Positions 1 to 10,315 of a DNA stretch of 64,000 nt are shown here, one piece after another. Each line of letters starts with the position of its first letter. Position 1 is the stretch's first letter. The notes below the pieces were generated by a model, which was given only the letters and a program-made list of their open reading frames with translations, was not told where the DNA came from and did no database searches. The translations under genes and the position numbers were made by a program. Origin of the DNA: Daphnia pulex (lineage: Eukaryota; Arthropoda; Branchiopoda; Diplostraca; Daphniidae); NCBI RefSeq assembly GCF_021134715.1, contig NC_060026.1:3286001-3350000 (forward strand), written 5' to 3'.

Positions 1-745
1 TTTTTAATTACGTGCCTAACCAACAAAGCCGGGCGTAATGCTAAAGGTAAAAACCCCAGACGCGAGCCAAGGGAGAGGTTAACTAATTAATTTAATAATT
101 CTGCAGCTTATTCTATTCAACATTTCTGTAAATAACCAGAATGAGAAAACATCAACATGTCCTCAATCCTTTGATTTCCGTCTTGGATTTTTGTGTTGTT
201 GCCGGTGAGTCCATGTAGTGCCACTCTCCGTGTAATTTGCTTGCAAACTGGCGGATGATCAAGTATTACGGCCCACTGAATATACATAGATAAACCAGTC
301 TATCAAACCAAATTCCCCATTTTTTTTTCTGTAGATGGAAATCGAAGATGATTGGACGACAATTAATTTGTTTGTTTCATTTTTTGTTTCCATTTTTTTT
401 CCTGCTTGTTATTCAAATTGTATTGATTTAATTACTTTTTTGGGAAATTCAAATCTCAAAAAGGGTTAGGCAAAAAAAAAACTATCTTTGTTTACTTATT
501 GATGGGCGGCCACATTGGCAGCTCCATCTCTATTTTCACGCTTTCAGCTGCGGCAAATCTTTCAGACGTTGGTAAAAAAAAAGTTAGTGGAAATCAATGA
601 ATAAATTCTGTTTTGAATCATGGAAGCTTATTCTGAACGCTGTTTTTTTATTTTATTTTATTTGATGAAACGATAGGGATTTATAAAGCTTGGCAACGTT
701 GCATCGTTCACCGGATGTTCCCCTTCCTTCTTTCGTAAACGTTTC
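1..745. other. 5' flank, no gene recognised
   Basis: AT-rich sequence with A and T homopolymer runs (for example around 320-330 and 472-482). No open reading frame of note and no recognised repeat family. It precedes the candidate start of the Tudor gene, so it probably includes that gene's upstream regulatory sequence; this is inferred only from position. Confidence 0.4.
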
Positions 746-770
746 TGGCTTGGCTTGGCTTGGCTTGGCT
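746..770 (+). repeat. TGGCT pentanucleotide tandem repeat (5 units)
   Basis: Five perfect tandem copies of TGGCT end 16 bp before the candidate initiator of the Tudor gene. It could be a simple repeat or a promoter-proximal element; the sequence alone does not decide. Confidence 0.85.
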
Positions 771-785
771 ATTCAGATTTAGCCA

Positions 786-790
786 TCAGT
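786..790 (+). promoter_or_regulatory. Candidate initiator (TCAGT) of the Tudor-domain gene
   Basis: TCAGTT matches the arthropod Inr consensus (TCAKTY), with A788 as the presumed +1. It lies about 95 bp before a strong splice donor (GTAAGT at 884-889). That donor pairs with an acceptor at 945-946, six bases before the ATG at 953, which gives a short non-coding first exon. No TATA box is evident. Transcript 5' ends would confirm it. Confidence 0.4.
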
Positions 791-3675
791 TGGTTGAGAG
801 CATTTTTCTCTTGGCTCGCGGAAAGTGTCAAGTCTTTTCTCATTCGAAGTGTTATCTAAGAAGGTTTGCCCATTTCACAGTTGGTAAGTTATTAATAATT
901 GTTTAGTTGTTGAGTCTGTGCTAATTTTAAGTTTATAACATTACAGTGTTTGATGCGAATACAGCAACTGTTGAACATGGCCGGAGCTAACATGTTGGTC
1001 CACGTGACGCACATTGACGATTCCGTTCGTGGACGGCAAGGCCCGTGTGTCTACTTTTGGGGTATGGAGTTGGTCAACGATGCTGAAGTTCAATTCATCG
1101 ACTACGGAAACAGTCTGCTGATACCGCGCTGCAAAATTTTGGCTCCTGTAGAAGGGTTGACTTGCTTACGAAATCCTTATGGCTTTCATTGCAAGATTGA
1201 TGGTGGTGTGATGCAGTCTATTCCCAACTGGCGCGAACTCGTTAATGAAAATCAGATTTCAGCTATTCAAAAGCAGTATACTTATATGCATCAAGCTCTG
1301 CCAGTTGCAAACAGTCAAGTGCAGTTAACTTGTGTTGTTGACCCAACCAGTTTCTATGTTCAGCTATCAGCTAACTCTACTATTCTTAATGAATTGGTTG
1401 AGAAATTGAATCTAGTTGACTGTGGTATGTTTATTTCTGTTGTTTACTCTATTTCGTCCATCTAAATTTTTTTTTCTTTTATCTAGATGAACTTAAACCA
1501 TTCATTCAAAACGCAAAGCCCGGCTCTGCTTGTGTGGTGCAGTATGAAGAAGACAGCCAATGGAATCGTGGACAAGTTCTTCAGTTGAGCGACCCCCCTG
1601 CCACGATCCAACTAGTCACTGTAAAACCAATTTCACAGTTGAAGCGAATGGTCCCGCGCTTCATGCAGTGTCCTCAGTTGGTAAATTCAATTTCTTTCTT
1701 CCATACTTATGCACCACATCTTAAACGTAATTTTCTTTAAGACTTGGCACTCGAGATTGAAGGGAGTCAAGAAGATGACTTCCGGACCTGTCAATCTGGA
1801 ACCCCAGAAACACATTGCTGCCTGCTTTTTAACTGGACAATCGCTTTCAGCATTGTTTCATTCTACTAGTCCAGGTAAAAGTTTAGATTTTTTATTTATA
1901 AAGAGTGAATGCAAGTATTCAGTTCATTTTTCTTAAAATTTAGATGGAAATAATGGGGTGTTTGAAGCGGGTTTCAATGTTCCTGGTGATGTTGCAAACT
2001 ATTTGATTGAACAGAAAGTCCTGGACCGCGTCGTGTTAGATACGCCACAACATCTTTATGTCCGATTATTTGAACCCTCTGGATTGGATCTCAATGAGAA
2101 ATTGGGGTTGCCGGAAAGTTTTAAAGTCGAGTCCGTCGCAATTAATCTTCTGGAATTCAACTCTCTTGATGACGGGGAAATGTCTTCCCCGATGTCCAGA
2201 ACTTCTGAGCCTGCACTTTTCGATACGTTTGATGACGATGTCACTTTACCATTGGAGGTGGAGGTGGTTCGCCAAGTAATCGAAGAACCCCTGGTTGCGA
2301 TCCCAACTGTTATTGAACATTCTGAAAACGAGGAAGTAGAGCTTGCCGATCGGATGGAACAAGTAGCCGTTCAAGAAAAAGAGTTTTACCAATCTTTCGG
2401 CGAATCGGTTAGTTCTTTCGTCAACGAAGAGACACTGCCACAAATTATGGTACTCAAAGAAGCAAAAGTCATGGAGCAGTTGGCAATCCTCGATGAAGAA
2501 GTAAAAGCTGCCGGTGATGTTACTGAAAATCTAGCGCAGGAAATAGTGGATTTCGTGTCGGCTGAGAATGCAACCAAGGATTTAAATGTTTCAGAACCCA
2601 TCGAGGATTTAAACGTTTCCGCCCACATCGAAGATCTTAACCTTCCCGAAAAGAAGTCGTCGGGCGAGGACGTCAGCTTCAACTTAATCAGACAATTGAC
2701 GGACGCCCCGTCATCTACATCACCTTTGGAGTCTTCTTTAATCGACGCCACACAGTATATAGATGAAGATCCTGATGTCACTCTCCTCTCGGAAGCCGCT
2801 GCAGTAACGGAGACAACAGAAGTGATCGAGGATATTGATGAATTCCACGATCTGGTAATGCGTATTCTTTTACTCATCGATCTTTTGTGTGTTTAACATA
2901 TTTTTTCTTTCTAGATCGAACTGGATGATATGGAAGAGTTTTATGATTCGCAGTCGGCCGATGAAGCACTGGAGGACCAGCCGGTTGTTGGAATACCATG
3001 TGTAGCTCGTTTCACCGAAGACGAGCGTTATTATCGCTCGAAAGTCCTATCCGTTGGAGATCGATTAGGAAAGTTTGTTTTTTTGGCAGGCTGCTCCTTT
3101 CAGCTGCCTTTTGCTGAGGCAAGGCCAGTTGAGCCGAAATTAGTGGACGTGGACGTGGACGGCCTCGCGGCCGATGTATCAAAGGCGGTACTGAACAGCG
3201 GGTTGCCGTGGTTGGAGGGAACATTCGGCTTGGTGCTAATCGCAGTTACGAAATACATGTTGTGGCCATTGTTTAAGAAGTATTGTTGGGAAAAAATGGT
3301 TCAAATATGTAAGTATCAGTTTTTATGTCTAGTGCGTCGGGTGTCCCGGGACACCCACCAACTGGTGTCCCGGGAAGGTCTATTTAAATAAATTTTAAAT
3401 TTTTTTTTTTTTTTTCAGGTGAAAAATGTTGCAACAAGGGCCAAAGTGAAGAGAAAAATTCCGACCATGTCGCAGAAACACTTAATGAAACAAAAGAAAC
3501 AAACATCGCTATGCAACAGCTGCTCAGTCAGTCAACGGCTGCGCTTGAGGCGCTCGACGAAATCAAAAATTCCGTTGCGTCCCCCAACAATCCCGTCACT
3601 GTGTCTGCAGGCATCCCTGCCCCTTCTCCATCAGATTTCCCACGTGATCGTGAGGTCCCATGCTATGGCCCTTAA
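788..3675 (+). CDS. Tudor-domain protein, 7 exons, about 786 aa
   Basis: Model: untranslated exon 788-883, then coding exons 953-1424, 1487-1680, 1742-1874, 1944-2854, 2915-3308 and 3419-3675 (stop TAA). All introns are GT..AG and phases agree. Tudor 1 (residues about 14-70) has the intact FIDYGN core at 48-53. An extended Tudor 2 (about 122-240) has lost the DYGN core: IQLV is followed directly by TVKPISQL. An acidic, low-complexity middle (about 310-590) contains three imperfect DLNVS/DLNLP repeats. A last Tudor (about 593-645) has AGCS (628-631) where DYGN is expected. A hydrophobic stretch at about 673-690 could be a membrane segment, followed by a short Cys-containing tail. Tudor proteins with extended domains bind methylated arginines of Piwi proteins in germ granules; that role is inferred from the family. 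The exact orthologue is not recognised. Confidence 0.8.
3339..3374. repeat. Hairpin copy A in the last intron of the Tudor gene
   Basis: Stem CCCGGGACACC (3345-3355), 8-base loop, stem GGTGTCCCGGG (3364-3374). It also overlaps an 18-bp perfect palindrome at 3339-3356. The 30-bp unit recurs identically at 3691-3720. Confidence 0.85.
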
Positions 3676-3690
3676 AAAGTCATCAGATGA

Positions 3691-3720
3691 CCCGGGACAC
3701 CCACCAACTGGTGTCCCGGG
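3691..3720. repeat. Hairpin copy B, 15 bp after the Tudor stop codon
   Basis: Same 30-bp stem-loop and same orientation as copy A, with an 11-bp perfect stem and an 8-base loop CACCAACT. The two copies bracket the last coding exon. Each is followed by a pyrimidine-rich tract, here C-rich and then 22 T residues at 3739-3760. Confidence 0.85.
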
Positions 3721-3881
3721 AATCCCCCTCCCCCCCCCTTTTTTTTTTTTTTTTTTTTTTATTTTCCCGTCTCCATTCAACCCGGTTCCAATAACTGCCT
3801 ATTCCGGTCACTTTCATGTGGCCACCAATGTTGGTAGTGTTGTCGGGGTTTTGAAAAGTGTGTGTACTCGTTTCATGTTTT

Positions 3882-3927
3882 GTGTCTTCTGTTCCACAAA
3901 ATTTGTGTCTTCTGTTCCACAAAATTT
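3882..3927 (+). repeat. 23-bp tandem duplication
   Basis: Two perfect adjacent copies of a 23-bp unit beginning GTGTCTTCTGTTCCAC, between the Tudor gene and the TXNDC15-like gene. No function is suggested by the sequence. Confidence 0.8.
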
Positions 3928-4629
3928 GTGTTCTTTCCCTTGTGAGAACAATTACACAACATAATCAAGTGTATAATTCGTTTTCGGGTCCTTAAAGTGT
4001 GAAGTAATTGGAGAAGGACTCGACGATTCTGTTCGTTCTGATGACATATTTCAGATCCAATTATGGAAAGTTTGAGTAATAGGTATCTGAATTCTTCGCT
4101 ACTTAATAATTCTATTGAAATCACGTCAACCGGGAATGATTCTATTACCAATGACACCACAATTTCAAATGCTACACTGATAAAAAAGTTTACCTGTCTT
4201 CTGGATGACGCACCAGCTGAAGGAAATTCAACAATTTAAGGTTTTTCATTTTCTAAGAAATGTTGCACTTCATTTCATTTAAACTTTATTGAACTGTTTA
4301 GATTGTCAATGGAACAACTTTATTGTCTGTACTGAAACAAAATCAAAATATCACTTCAAGAACTCAACCAGCAACATGTCAAATAGTGGTGTTCTTCGCT
4401 TCATGGTGTCCATTTAGTATACAGGCTGCTCCCCACTTGAATGCACTGCCTCGAGGATTTCCCATGCTTTCTTTTTATGCAATTGATGCCTATACCTATA
4501 ACAGGTGAGTCAATCAATTCATATTATTACAAAATTAGTAATATATATTCCACTACCTTATTTAGCTTGAGCACTATGCAAGGTGTAATGGCCATCCCAA
4601 GTTTTTTCTTGTTTCATAATGGTAAAGCA

Positions 4630-4635
4630 GCAGCA
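4630..4635 (+). repeat. Left target-site duplication GCAGCA
   Basis: Six bases directly before the left terminus, identical to 10344-10349. Joining the flanks with a single copy gives GGT AAA GCA GCA GCA AGA TAC, an uninterrupted TXNDC15 reading frame. Confidence 0.93.
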
Positions 4636-4663
4636 TACGGAACGCCAAATGACCCCCTAAAAT

Positions 4664-4686
4664 AATAGCACTCGACTAGTGCTATT
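4664..4686. repeat. Subterminal hairpin of the left arm
   Basis: Nine-base stem AATAGCACT/AGTGCTATT with a 5-base spacer, beginning 28 bp inside the left terminus. It is mirrored exactly at 10293-10315. Its position is typical of subterminal transposase-recognition sites; that role is inferred. Confidence 0.6.
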
Positions 4687-4719
4687 TATTTTACAAATCA
4701 CTTGAATAATATACAACTG

Positions 4720-4737
4720 GGTGGCGCCATCTAGCGG
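4720..4737 (+). promoter_or_regulatory. GGTGGCGCCATCTAGCGG motif in the left arm (CTCF-like)
   Basis: Contains AGATGGCGCC on the reverse strand, resembling the Drosophila CTCF core as I remember it. It lies about 85 bp from the element terminus and is mirrored at 10242-10259. Binding is not shown. Confidence 0.3.
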
Positions 4738-4973
4738 TTTCAATTGGCGTAACGGAATATATCGATTTTTTCCAAAATGTACGTATTGATATCGATTGAT
4801 AATCGTTTCCACAAGCGAAATGGTGGAAACTATTGGTGGAAAGATTCATGCCTTCATTGAAAGTGTCAAGTATGGTTGTGTCGTGTTATCGTGTATGTTC
4901 GTTAATCGTGATAACGGTGAATCGTGATAACAGTATAACTAACTGATAACTAAATTTACATGAATTAACATAG

Positions 4974-5542
4974 TTATGCTTTCCAACTGAAGCACTTGAC
5001 TTGATCAAGCAGTTAACTGTCGAGTTTGCCTTGGAGGATGTAACGTCTTTTGCTTCTACCAGTAAATTATTCATTGCATACATTGTTACACTTGAAACTG
5101 ATTTGTTTTTTTCAAATTAGGTCATATTACTTCTGATCATTTCAAGCAACGTGTTATACCCATCATACCTCCACATGAAAGGACTGCTCTTTTTACATCC
5201 CACGAAAGACTCCCCAGTTGGAGTGAACAAAACTCGATTTAGGAAATGATATCCAATCAAGTAACACTATTTATTATTATTTTTAATCATTATTTTCTAT
5301 CCCTAAAATTTAATGCCTTGTTTTTTTGTTTTGTTTTTATTGTTTTTCCCTTTTCGGGACAATGATTCAGTGAGGACATCTCAAAGGAACAGAGATTCAG
5401 GACTGGATTATATCATGCTCGTGATCAGTATGCTGTCGACCTTGAAGTTACTTATAACAGCTTGGGAGTCGGTGGAACAAAAATAAGAACGAGTACGATC
5501 TACGAGAATTCTCTAGACGGTCTTCCCGACATATCTTCATGA
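4974..5542 (+). pseudogene. Decayed multi-exon coding segments inside the left TIR (unrecognised)
   Basis: Three coding-like pieces share splice logic. Exon 4974-5061 (PTEALDLIKQLTVEFALED) ends in phase 1 at a GTAAAT donor. Exon 5121-5242 follows a TTTTTTTCAAATTAG acceptor (HFKQRVIPIIPPHERTALF, ending at TAG). A third piece, 5371-5542 after a CAG acceptor, reads ISKEQRFRTGLYHARDQYAV and ends in TGA. If the TAG were a sense codon the second piece would run to a GTAACA donor at 5262. A further open stretch lies near 5935-6059 (PQLPGRIALERVDEVASI). No family recognised. It may be a captured host gene or a worn accessory gene of the element. No start exon is convincing. Confidence 0.4.
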
Positions 5543-6789
5543 CCCTGGTAAATAGTAGAAGCTTACAATTTCGAGAGTTCGTTTGAAATTAACGATCATT
5601 TTCGTCTTTATCTCAGCAGCAGCTACGTAGCCCCACGTGAGGTTATGCCTGTCAAGTAATCAATGTCATTTAAGCTCGACTCTATCTTGGCCTTTTTCTT
5701 TTGACTTACGGTCGACAATCAAAAAGGCGTGCCTTGTTTTTCGGTAAGATCTTCTGTTTTCTGAATAATATTGATCTTCTTGTTTTTAGCGTTGCTAAAT
5801 TGCGTGTAAGCAACTGAAAACTAAATCATATTATTCATAACTACCTAATAAAACAGTAAATATGATCTTGAAAACTAGGAAAAAATAGTATGGACAGCGT
5901 GCCCTGGTCAGTTAATTGAGCCTGGCGTCATCCAACACTCGAGGGCAGCAGAAGGACGATCCACAGCTCCCCGGCCGAATTGCACTGGAGCGAGTCGACG
6001 AAGTAGCCAGCATCCTTCTGAACTCAATTCAAAGTATTCCTATTCAAATATAACACACCGTAACGAATGCACAAATTTCGTCTTGTTTCTGACAGGTCTT
6101 TTCGATGTCCAACTTTGCTAATGGCGGGTCCGCGATTGCTGTCGCTTCATGATTAGAATCAAACTTGTGGTTTCAAGGCGACCGAAAAGAAATAACACTG
6201 GGCGGTGTTAAGCGATAGATGTTTTTTTTTTCGTAACAACTTCTGGAGGCCTATTGCATTCTTCAAAGCCTTCTTATGATGTGAGTTGTTGTTTACAAGT
6301 GATACATTTGACCAAAACATAATAACGCTCTCGTTACCAATAGTTCTGTCAAATCAAGAAGGGGGACCATCGGCATTCAGCTTTCTACGTTGGAAATATG
6401 TTCCGCCAGTTTTCTGTTTCTTCCGGCTCTCTACTACGGATGTTTTTATTCGATGCTGGCGGTCAATTCTTTCAACCCGGAACTTTCGTCGTTTAATAAC
6501 TCAACATTGTCGTGGCGCATTCACCCCGGGCAAGTTTGGATGGCCATTTTCTCGTCAATGATGCGTTTTAGAACATACAAATCGTGTTGATATTTTGCGA
6601 TGCTGTGTAGATGAGTCAAATGAATACATGTGTATTTACGAAACCAAATGTTTTATTTCAATTTTCATCTGTTTGAGTTATTGCCATCACCTCATGACGC
6701 AGTCGGCGATATTTCCGCATAGCAATTGTTAGCCTACACAGCAAATGCCCGTATTTTCTTTGAAGGCGTCGTTCTACTCGCCGGTCGAT

Positions 6790-8321
6790 ATGGAACTCAA
6801 TTTCTCAATTTCAAATCAAAAGAGTTCTATCCCACCAAGCAATATGGATCTGGGGTTACAAATCAGCAGATATTTAAGTAAGTGCAGAAACTATTGATTT
6901 AAAGAGTACATCAGTAGGCCTAACACTTTACTCACTTCAGATCTAGGATTCTTGGTGTGGGAAATTGCCGACGAATTGAATATTTCGTACAGAAGTCTAC
7001 GAAGAATTATGGCTAGACATAATTTATCTGTACGGGGAACATATAGTTCAATGTCGAATGAAGCGCTTCAAATTCTAGTGTTTCAAATCTGCACAGAGAA
7101 CCCACGGCTTGGAGTAAAAATGGTTCTTAATCGGCTTCAAGCCATGGGCCATCGTTTACAAAGGGACCGAGTTCGGGAGGCTATGAATGTACTCTTTGGG
7201 GCAAGGCAGATGAATCGACGATTGCACCGAAGAACGTATCAAGTTCGTGCTCCATTATCCGTCATCCATTTTGATGGGAACTATAATCTTATCATGTGAG
7301 TGTTAATGGTTTCATTTATGTTCCTTTTCTAATCAACTACATTCATCATATTGATAGGTGGCGTTTCGTATTCCATGGCGGAATCGATGGATTTTCACGG
7401 CTCATATTCTTTTTAAAAGTCGCGAACAACAACAGATCAAGAACAGTTTTTGATGGGTTTTTAGATGGGGTGAGGAAGTACGGCGTTCCAAGTCGTGTTA
7501 GGTATTACTTTCCTACATATCCTATTTGTTCTTGAAAATATTTCATATTCCGTTGATTAAACACCATTTAGGGCCGATCACGGCGGGGAAAATGTTGTGG
7601 TTGGACAGTTTATGCTGATTCACCGTGGATTAAACCGCGGTAGTTTTATGACAGGGAGATCAGTACATAACCAGAGGATTGAGCGTCTTTGGCAAGACGT
7701 GTGGAATGCCTGCACTTCAATTTTTTATGAACTTTTCATGTAATTTCCAAAACGTTATTTAAAACATTGATAAATACTAACACTTTCTTTTTTCATAGGA
7801 AAATGTCAAAATGGAGAGAAAAGGTATCCTAAGTAGCATTTCGGAACTGGATCTCTATTGCCTTCATGTGATTTTCCTCCCAATCATTCAGCAACATGTG
7901 GAAGAATTTGTTGATGCGTGGAACCTTCACTCTATCCGCACAGCACCCTCATCAATGTCTCCTGTCCGCATGTTCATGAGAGGGCTGACCTCATTACGGA
8001 GAAGATCAGTATTGGAAAGAAGGAGATTTACTGAGTTAGTACAGGTGAGTGTTTTCAAGGTTGAAATATGTTTCGTAATTATTTGAAATGCTTCCTTTAT
8101 TAAAATAGGATATTGATTTTGAGCAATATATTGAGGAAGACCCATCCATAAACGGAGAAGCAGTGGAAGTCCCAGAAATTGAGTTTCAAATCGACCGGCG
8201 AGTAGAACGACGCCTTCAAAGAAAATACGGGCATTTGCTGTGTAGGCTAACAATTGCTATGCGGAAATATCGCCGACTGCGTCATGAGGTGATGGCAATA
8301 ACTCAAACAGATGAAAATTGA
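6790..8321 (+). CDS. DDE integrase-type transposase, 6 exons, about 397 aa
   Basis: Exons 6790-6877, 6941-7295, 7358-7501, 7572-7739, then 7799 or 7819 to 8044, and 8109-8321 (stop TGA). An N-terminal helix-turn-helix region ([20 protein letters not shown]) precedes an integrase catalytic core. D141 is in HFDGNYN, followed by [20 protein letters not shown]198 is in ADHGGEN and E233 in NQRIERLW, with 34 residues between the last two. The C-terminal part has [12 protein letters not shown] and [10 protein letters not shown] and ends in a basic tail ([12 protein letters not shown]). This rve-type family is common in fish, cnidarian and arthropod genomes as an uncharacterised integrase-core protein. 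Oddity: the phases of exons 4 and 5 disagree by one base if the obvious acceptor (CATAG at 7798) is used. The weaker AG at 7817-7818 keeps the frame but drops about six residues; otherwise a one-base indel has inactivated the copy. AATAAA follows the stop. Confidence 0.85.
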
Positions 8322-8327
8322 AATAAA
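8322..8327 (+). terminator. Polyadenylation signal AATAAA of the transposase
   Basis: AATAAA starts at the base after the TGA stop, inside the right arm. The equivalent in the left arm lies antisense at 6652-6657. Confidence 0.6.
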
Positions 8328-9436
8328 ACATTTGGTTTCGTAAATACACATGTATTCATTTGACTCATCTACACAGCATCGCAAAATATCAACACGATTT
8401 GTATGTTCTAAAACGCATCATTGACGAGAAAATGGCCATCCAAACTTGCCCGGGGTGAATGCGCCACGACAATGTTGAGTTATTAAACGACGAAAGTTCC
8501 GGGTTGAAAGAATTGACCGCCAGCATCGAATAAAAACATCCGTAGTAGAGAGCCGGAAGAAACAGAAAACTGGCGGAACATATTTCCAACGTAGAAAGCT
8601 GAATGCCGATGGTCCCCCTTCTTGATTTGACAGAACTATTGGTAACGAGAGCGTTATTATGTTTTGGTCAAATGTATCACTTGTAAACAACAACTCACAT
8701 CATAAGAAGGCTTTGAAGAATGCAATAGGCCTCCAGAAGTTGTTACGAAAAAAAAAACATCTATCGCTTAACACCGCCCAGTGTTATTTCTTTTCGGTCG
8801 CCTTGAAACCACAAGTTTGATTCTAATCATGAAGCGACAGCAATCGCGGACCCGCCATTAGCAAAGTTGGACATCGAAAAGACCTGTCAGAAACAAGACG
8901 AAATTTGTGCATTCGTTACGGTGTGTTATATTTGAATAGGAATACTTTGAATTGAGTTCAGAAGGATGCTGGCTACTTCGTCGACTCGCTCCAGTGCAAT
9001 TCGGCCGGGGAGCTGTGGATCGTCCTTCTGCTGCCCTCGAGTGTTGGATGACGCCAGGCTCAATTAACTGACCAGGGCACGCTGTCCATACTATTTTTTC
9101 CTAGTTTTCAAGATCATATTTACTGTTTTATTAGGTAGTTATGAATAATATGATTTAGTTTTCAGTTGCTTACACGCAATTTAGCAACGCTAAAAACAAG
9201 AAGATCAATATTATTCAGAAAACAGAAGATCTTACCGAAAAACAAGGCACGCCTTTTTGATTGTCGACCGTAAGTCAAAAGAAAAAGGCCAAGATAGAGT
9301 CGAGCTTAAATGACATTGATTACTTGACAGGCATAACCTCACGTGGGGCTACGTAGCTGCTGCTGAGATAAAGACGAAAATGATCGTTAATTTCAAACGA
9401 ACTCTCGAAATTGTAAGCTTCTACTATTTACCAGGG

Positions 9437-10005
9437 TCATGAAGATATGTCGGGAAGACCGTCTAGAGAATTCTCGTAGATCGTACTCGTTCTTATTTTT
9501 GTTCCACCGACTCCCAAGCTGTTATAAGTAACTTCAAGGTCGACAGCATACTGATCACGAGCATGATATAATCCAGTCCTGAATCTCTGTTCCTTTGAGA
9601 TGTCCTCACTGAATCATTGTCCCGAAAAGGGAAAAACAATAAAAACAAAACAAAAAAACAAGGCATTAAATTTTAGGGATAGAAAATAATGATTAAAAAT
9701 AATAATAAATAGTGTTACTTGATTGGATATCATTTCCTAAATCGAGTTTTGTTCACTCCAACTGGGGAGTCTTTCGTGGGATGTAAAAAGAGCAGTCCTT
9801 TCATGTGGAGGTATGATGGGTATAACACGTTGCTTGAAATGATCAGAAGTAATATGACCTAATTTGAAAAAAACAAATCAGTTTCAAGTGTAACAATGTA
9901 TGCAATGAATAATTTACTGGTAGAAGCAAAAGACGTTACATCCTCCAAGGCAAACTCGACAGTTAACTGCTTGATCAAGTCAAGTGCTTCAGTTGGAAAG
10001 CATAA
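9437..10005 (-). pseudogene. Mirror copy of the decayed coding segments in the right TIR
   Basis: Reverse-complement copies of the left-arm pieces lie at 9918-10005, 9737-9858 and 9437-9608. The premature TAG is present here too, so the decay predates the insertion or has been spread between arms by gene conversion. Confidence 0.4.
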
Positions 10006-10241
10006 CTATGTTAATTCATGTAAATTTAGTTATCAGTTAGTTATACTGTTATCACGATTCACCGTTATCACGATTCACGAACATACACGATAACACGACA
10101 CAGCCATACTTGACACTTTCAATGAAGGCATGAATCTTTCCACCAATAGTTTCCACCATTTCGCTTGTGGAAACGATTATCAATCGATATCAATACGTAC
10201 ATTTTGGAAAAAATCGATACATTCCGTTACGCCAATTGAAA

Positions 10242-10259
10242 CCGCTAGATGGCGCCACC
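10242..10259 (-). promoter_or_regulatory. Mirror CTCF-like motif in the right arm
   Basis: Reverse-complement copy of the motif at 4720-4737, identical over the 18 bases. Confidence 0.3.
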
Positions 10260-10292
10260 CAGGTGTATATTATTCAAGTGATTTGTAAAATA

Positions 10293-10315
10293 AATAGCAC
10301 TAGTCGAGTGCTATT
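10293..10315. repeat. Subterminal hairpin of the right arm
   Basis: Mirror copy of the hairpin at 4664-4686 at the same distance from the right terminus. Confidence 0.6.

Larger units (their letters stand above)
4636..6805 (+). repeat. Left terminal inverted repeat, 2,170 bp
   Basis: Reverse complement of 8174-10343 with equal length, so no net indel. By eye I found about six substitutions, for example near 4713, 4755 and 4874 and two at 6790-6796. The inner edge is sharp: homology ends after TCAATTTCT at 6805. The arm contains an antisense copy of the last 49 transposase codons (6658-6805) and the transposase ATG at 6790, which is mutated in the other arm. Confidence 0.93.

Noticed and set aside
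6286..6590. Open frames of 91 and 66 codons in the left arm (mirrored at 8389-8693)
   Set aside because: They overlap in two frames, lack splice context and resemble no family. Their duplication only reflects the inverted repeat, so it is not independent support.
6790..8321. Retroviral or LTR-retrotransposon integrase
   Set aside because: Although the catalytic core is integrase-like, there is no reverse transcriptase, gag, LTR or primer-binding site; the termini are inverted repeats with a 6-bp duplication.
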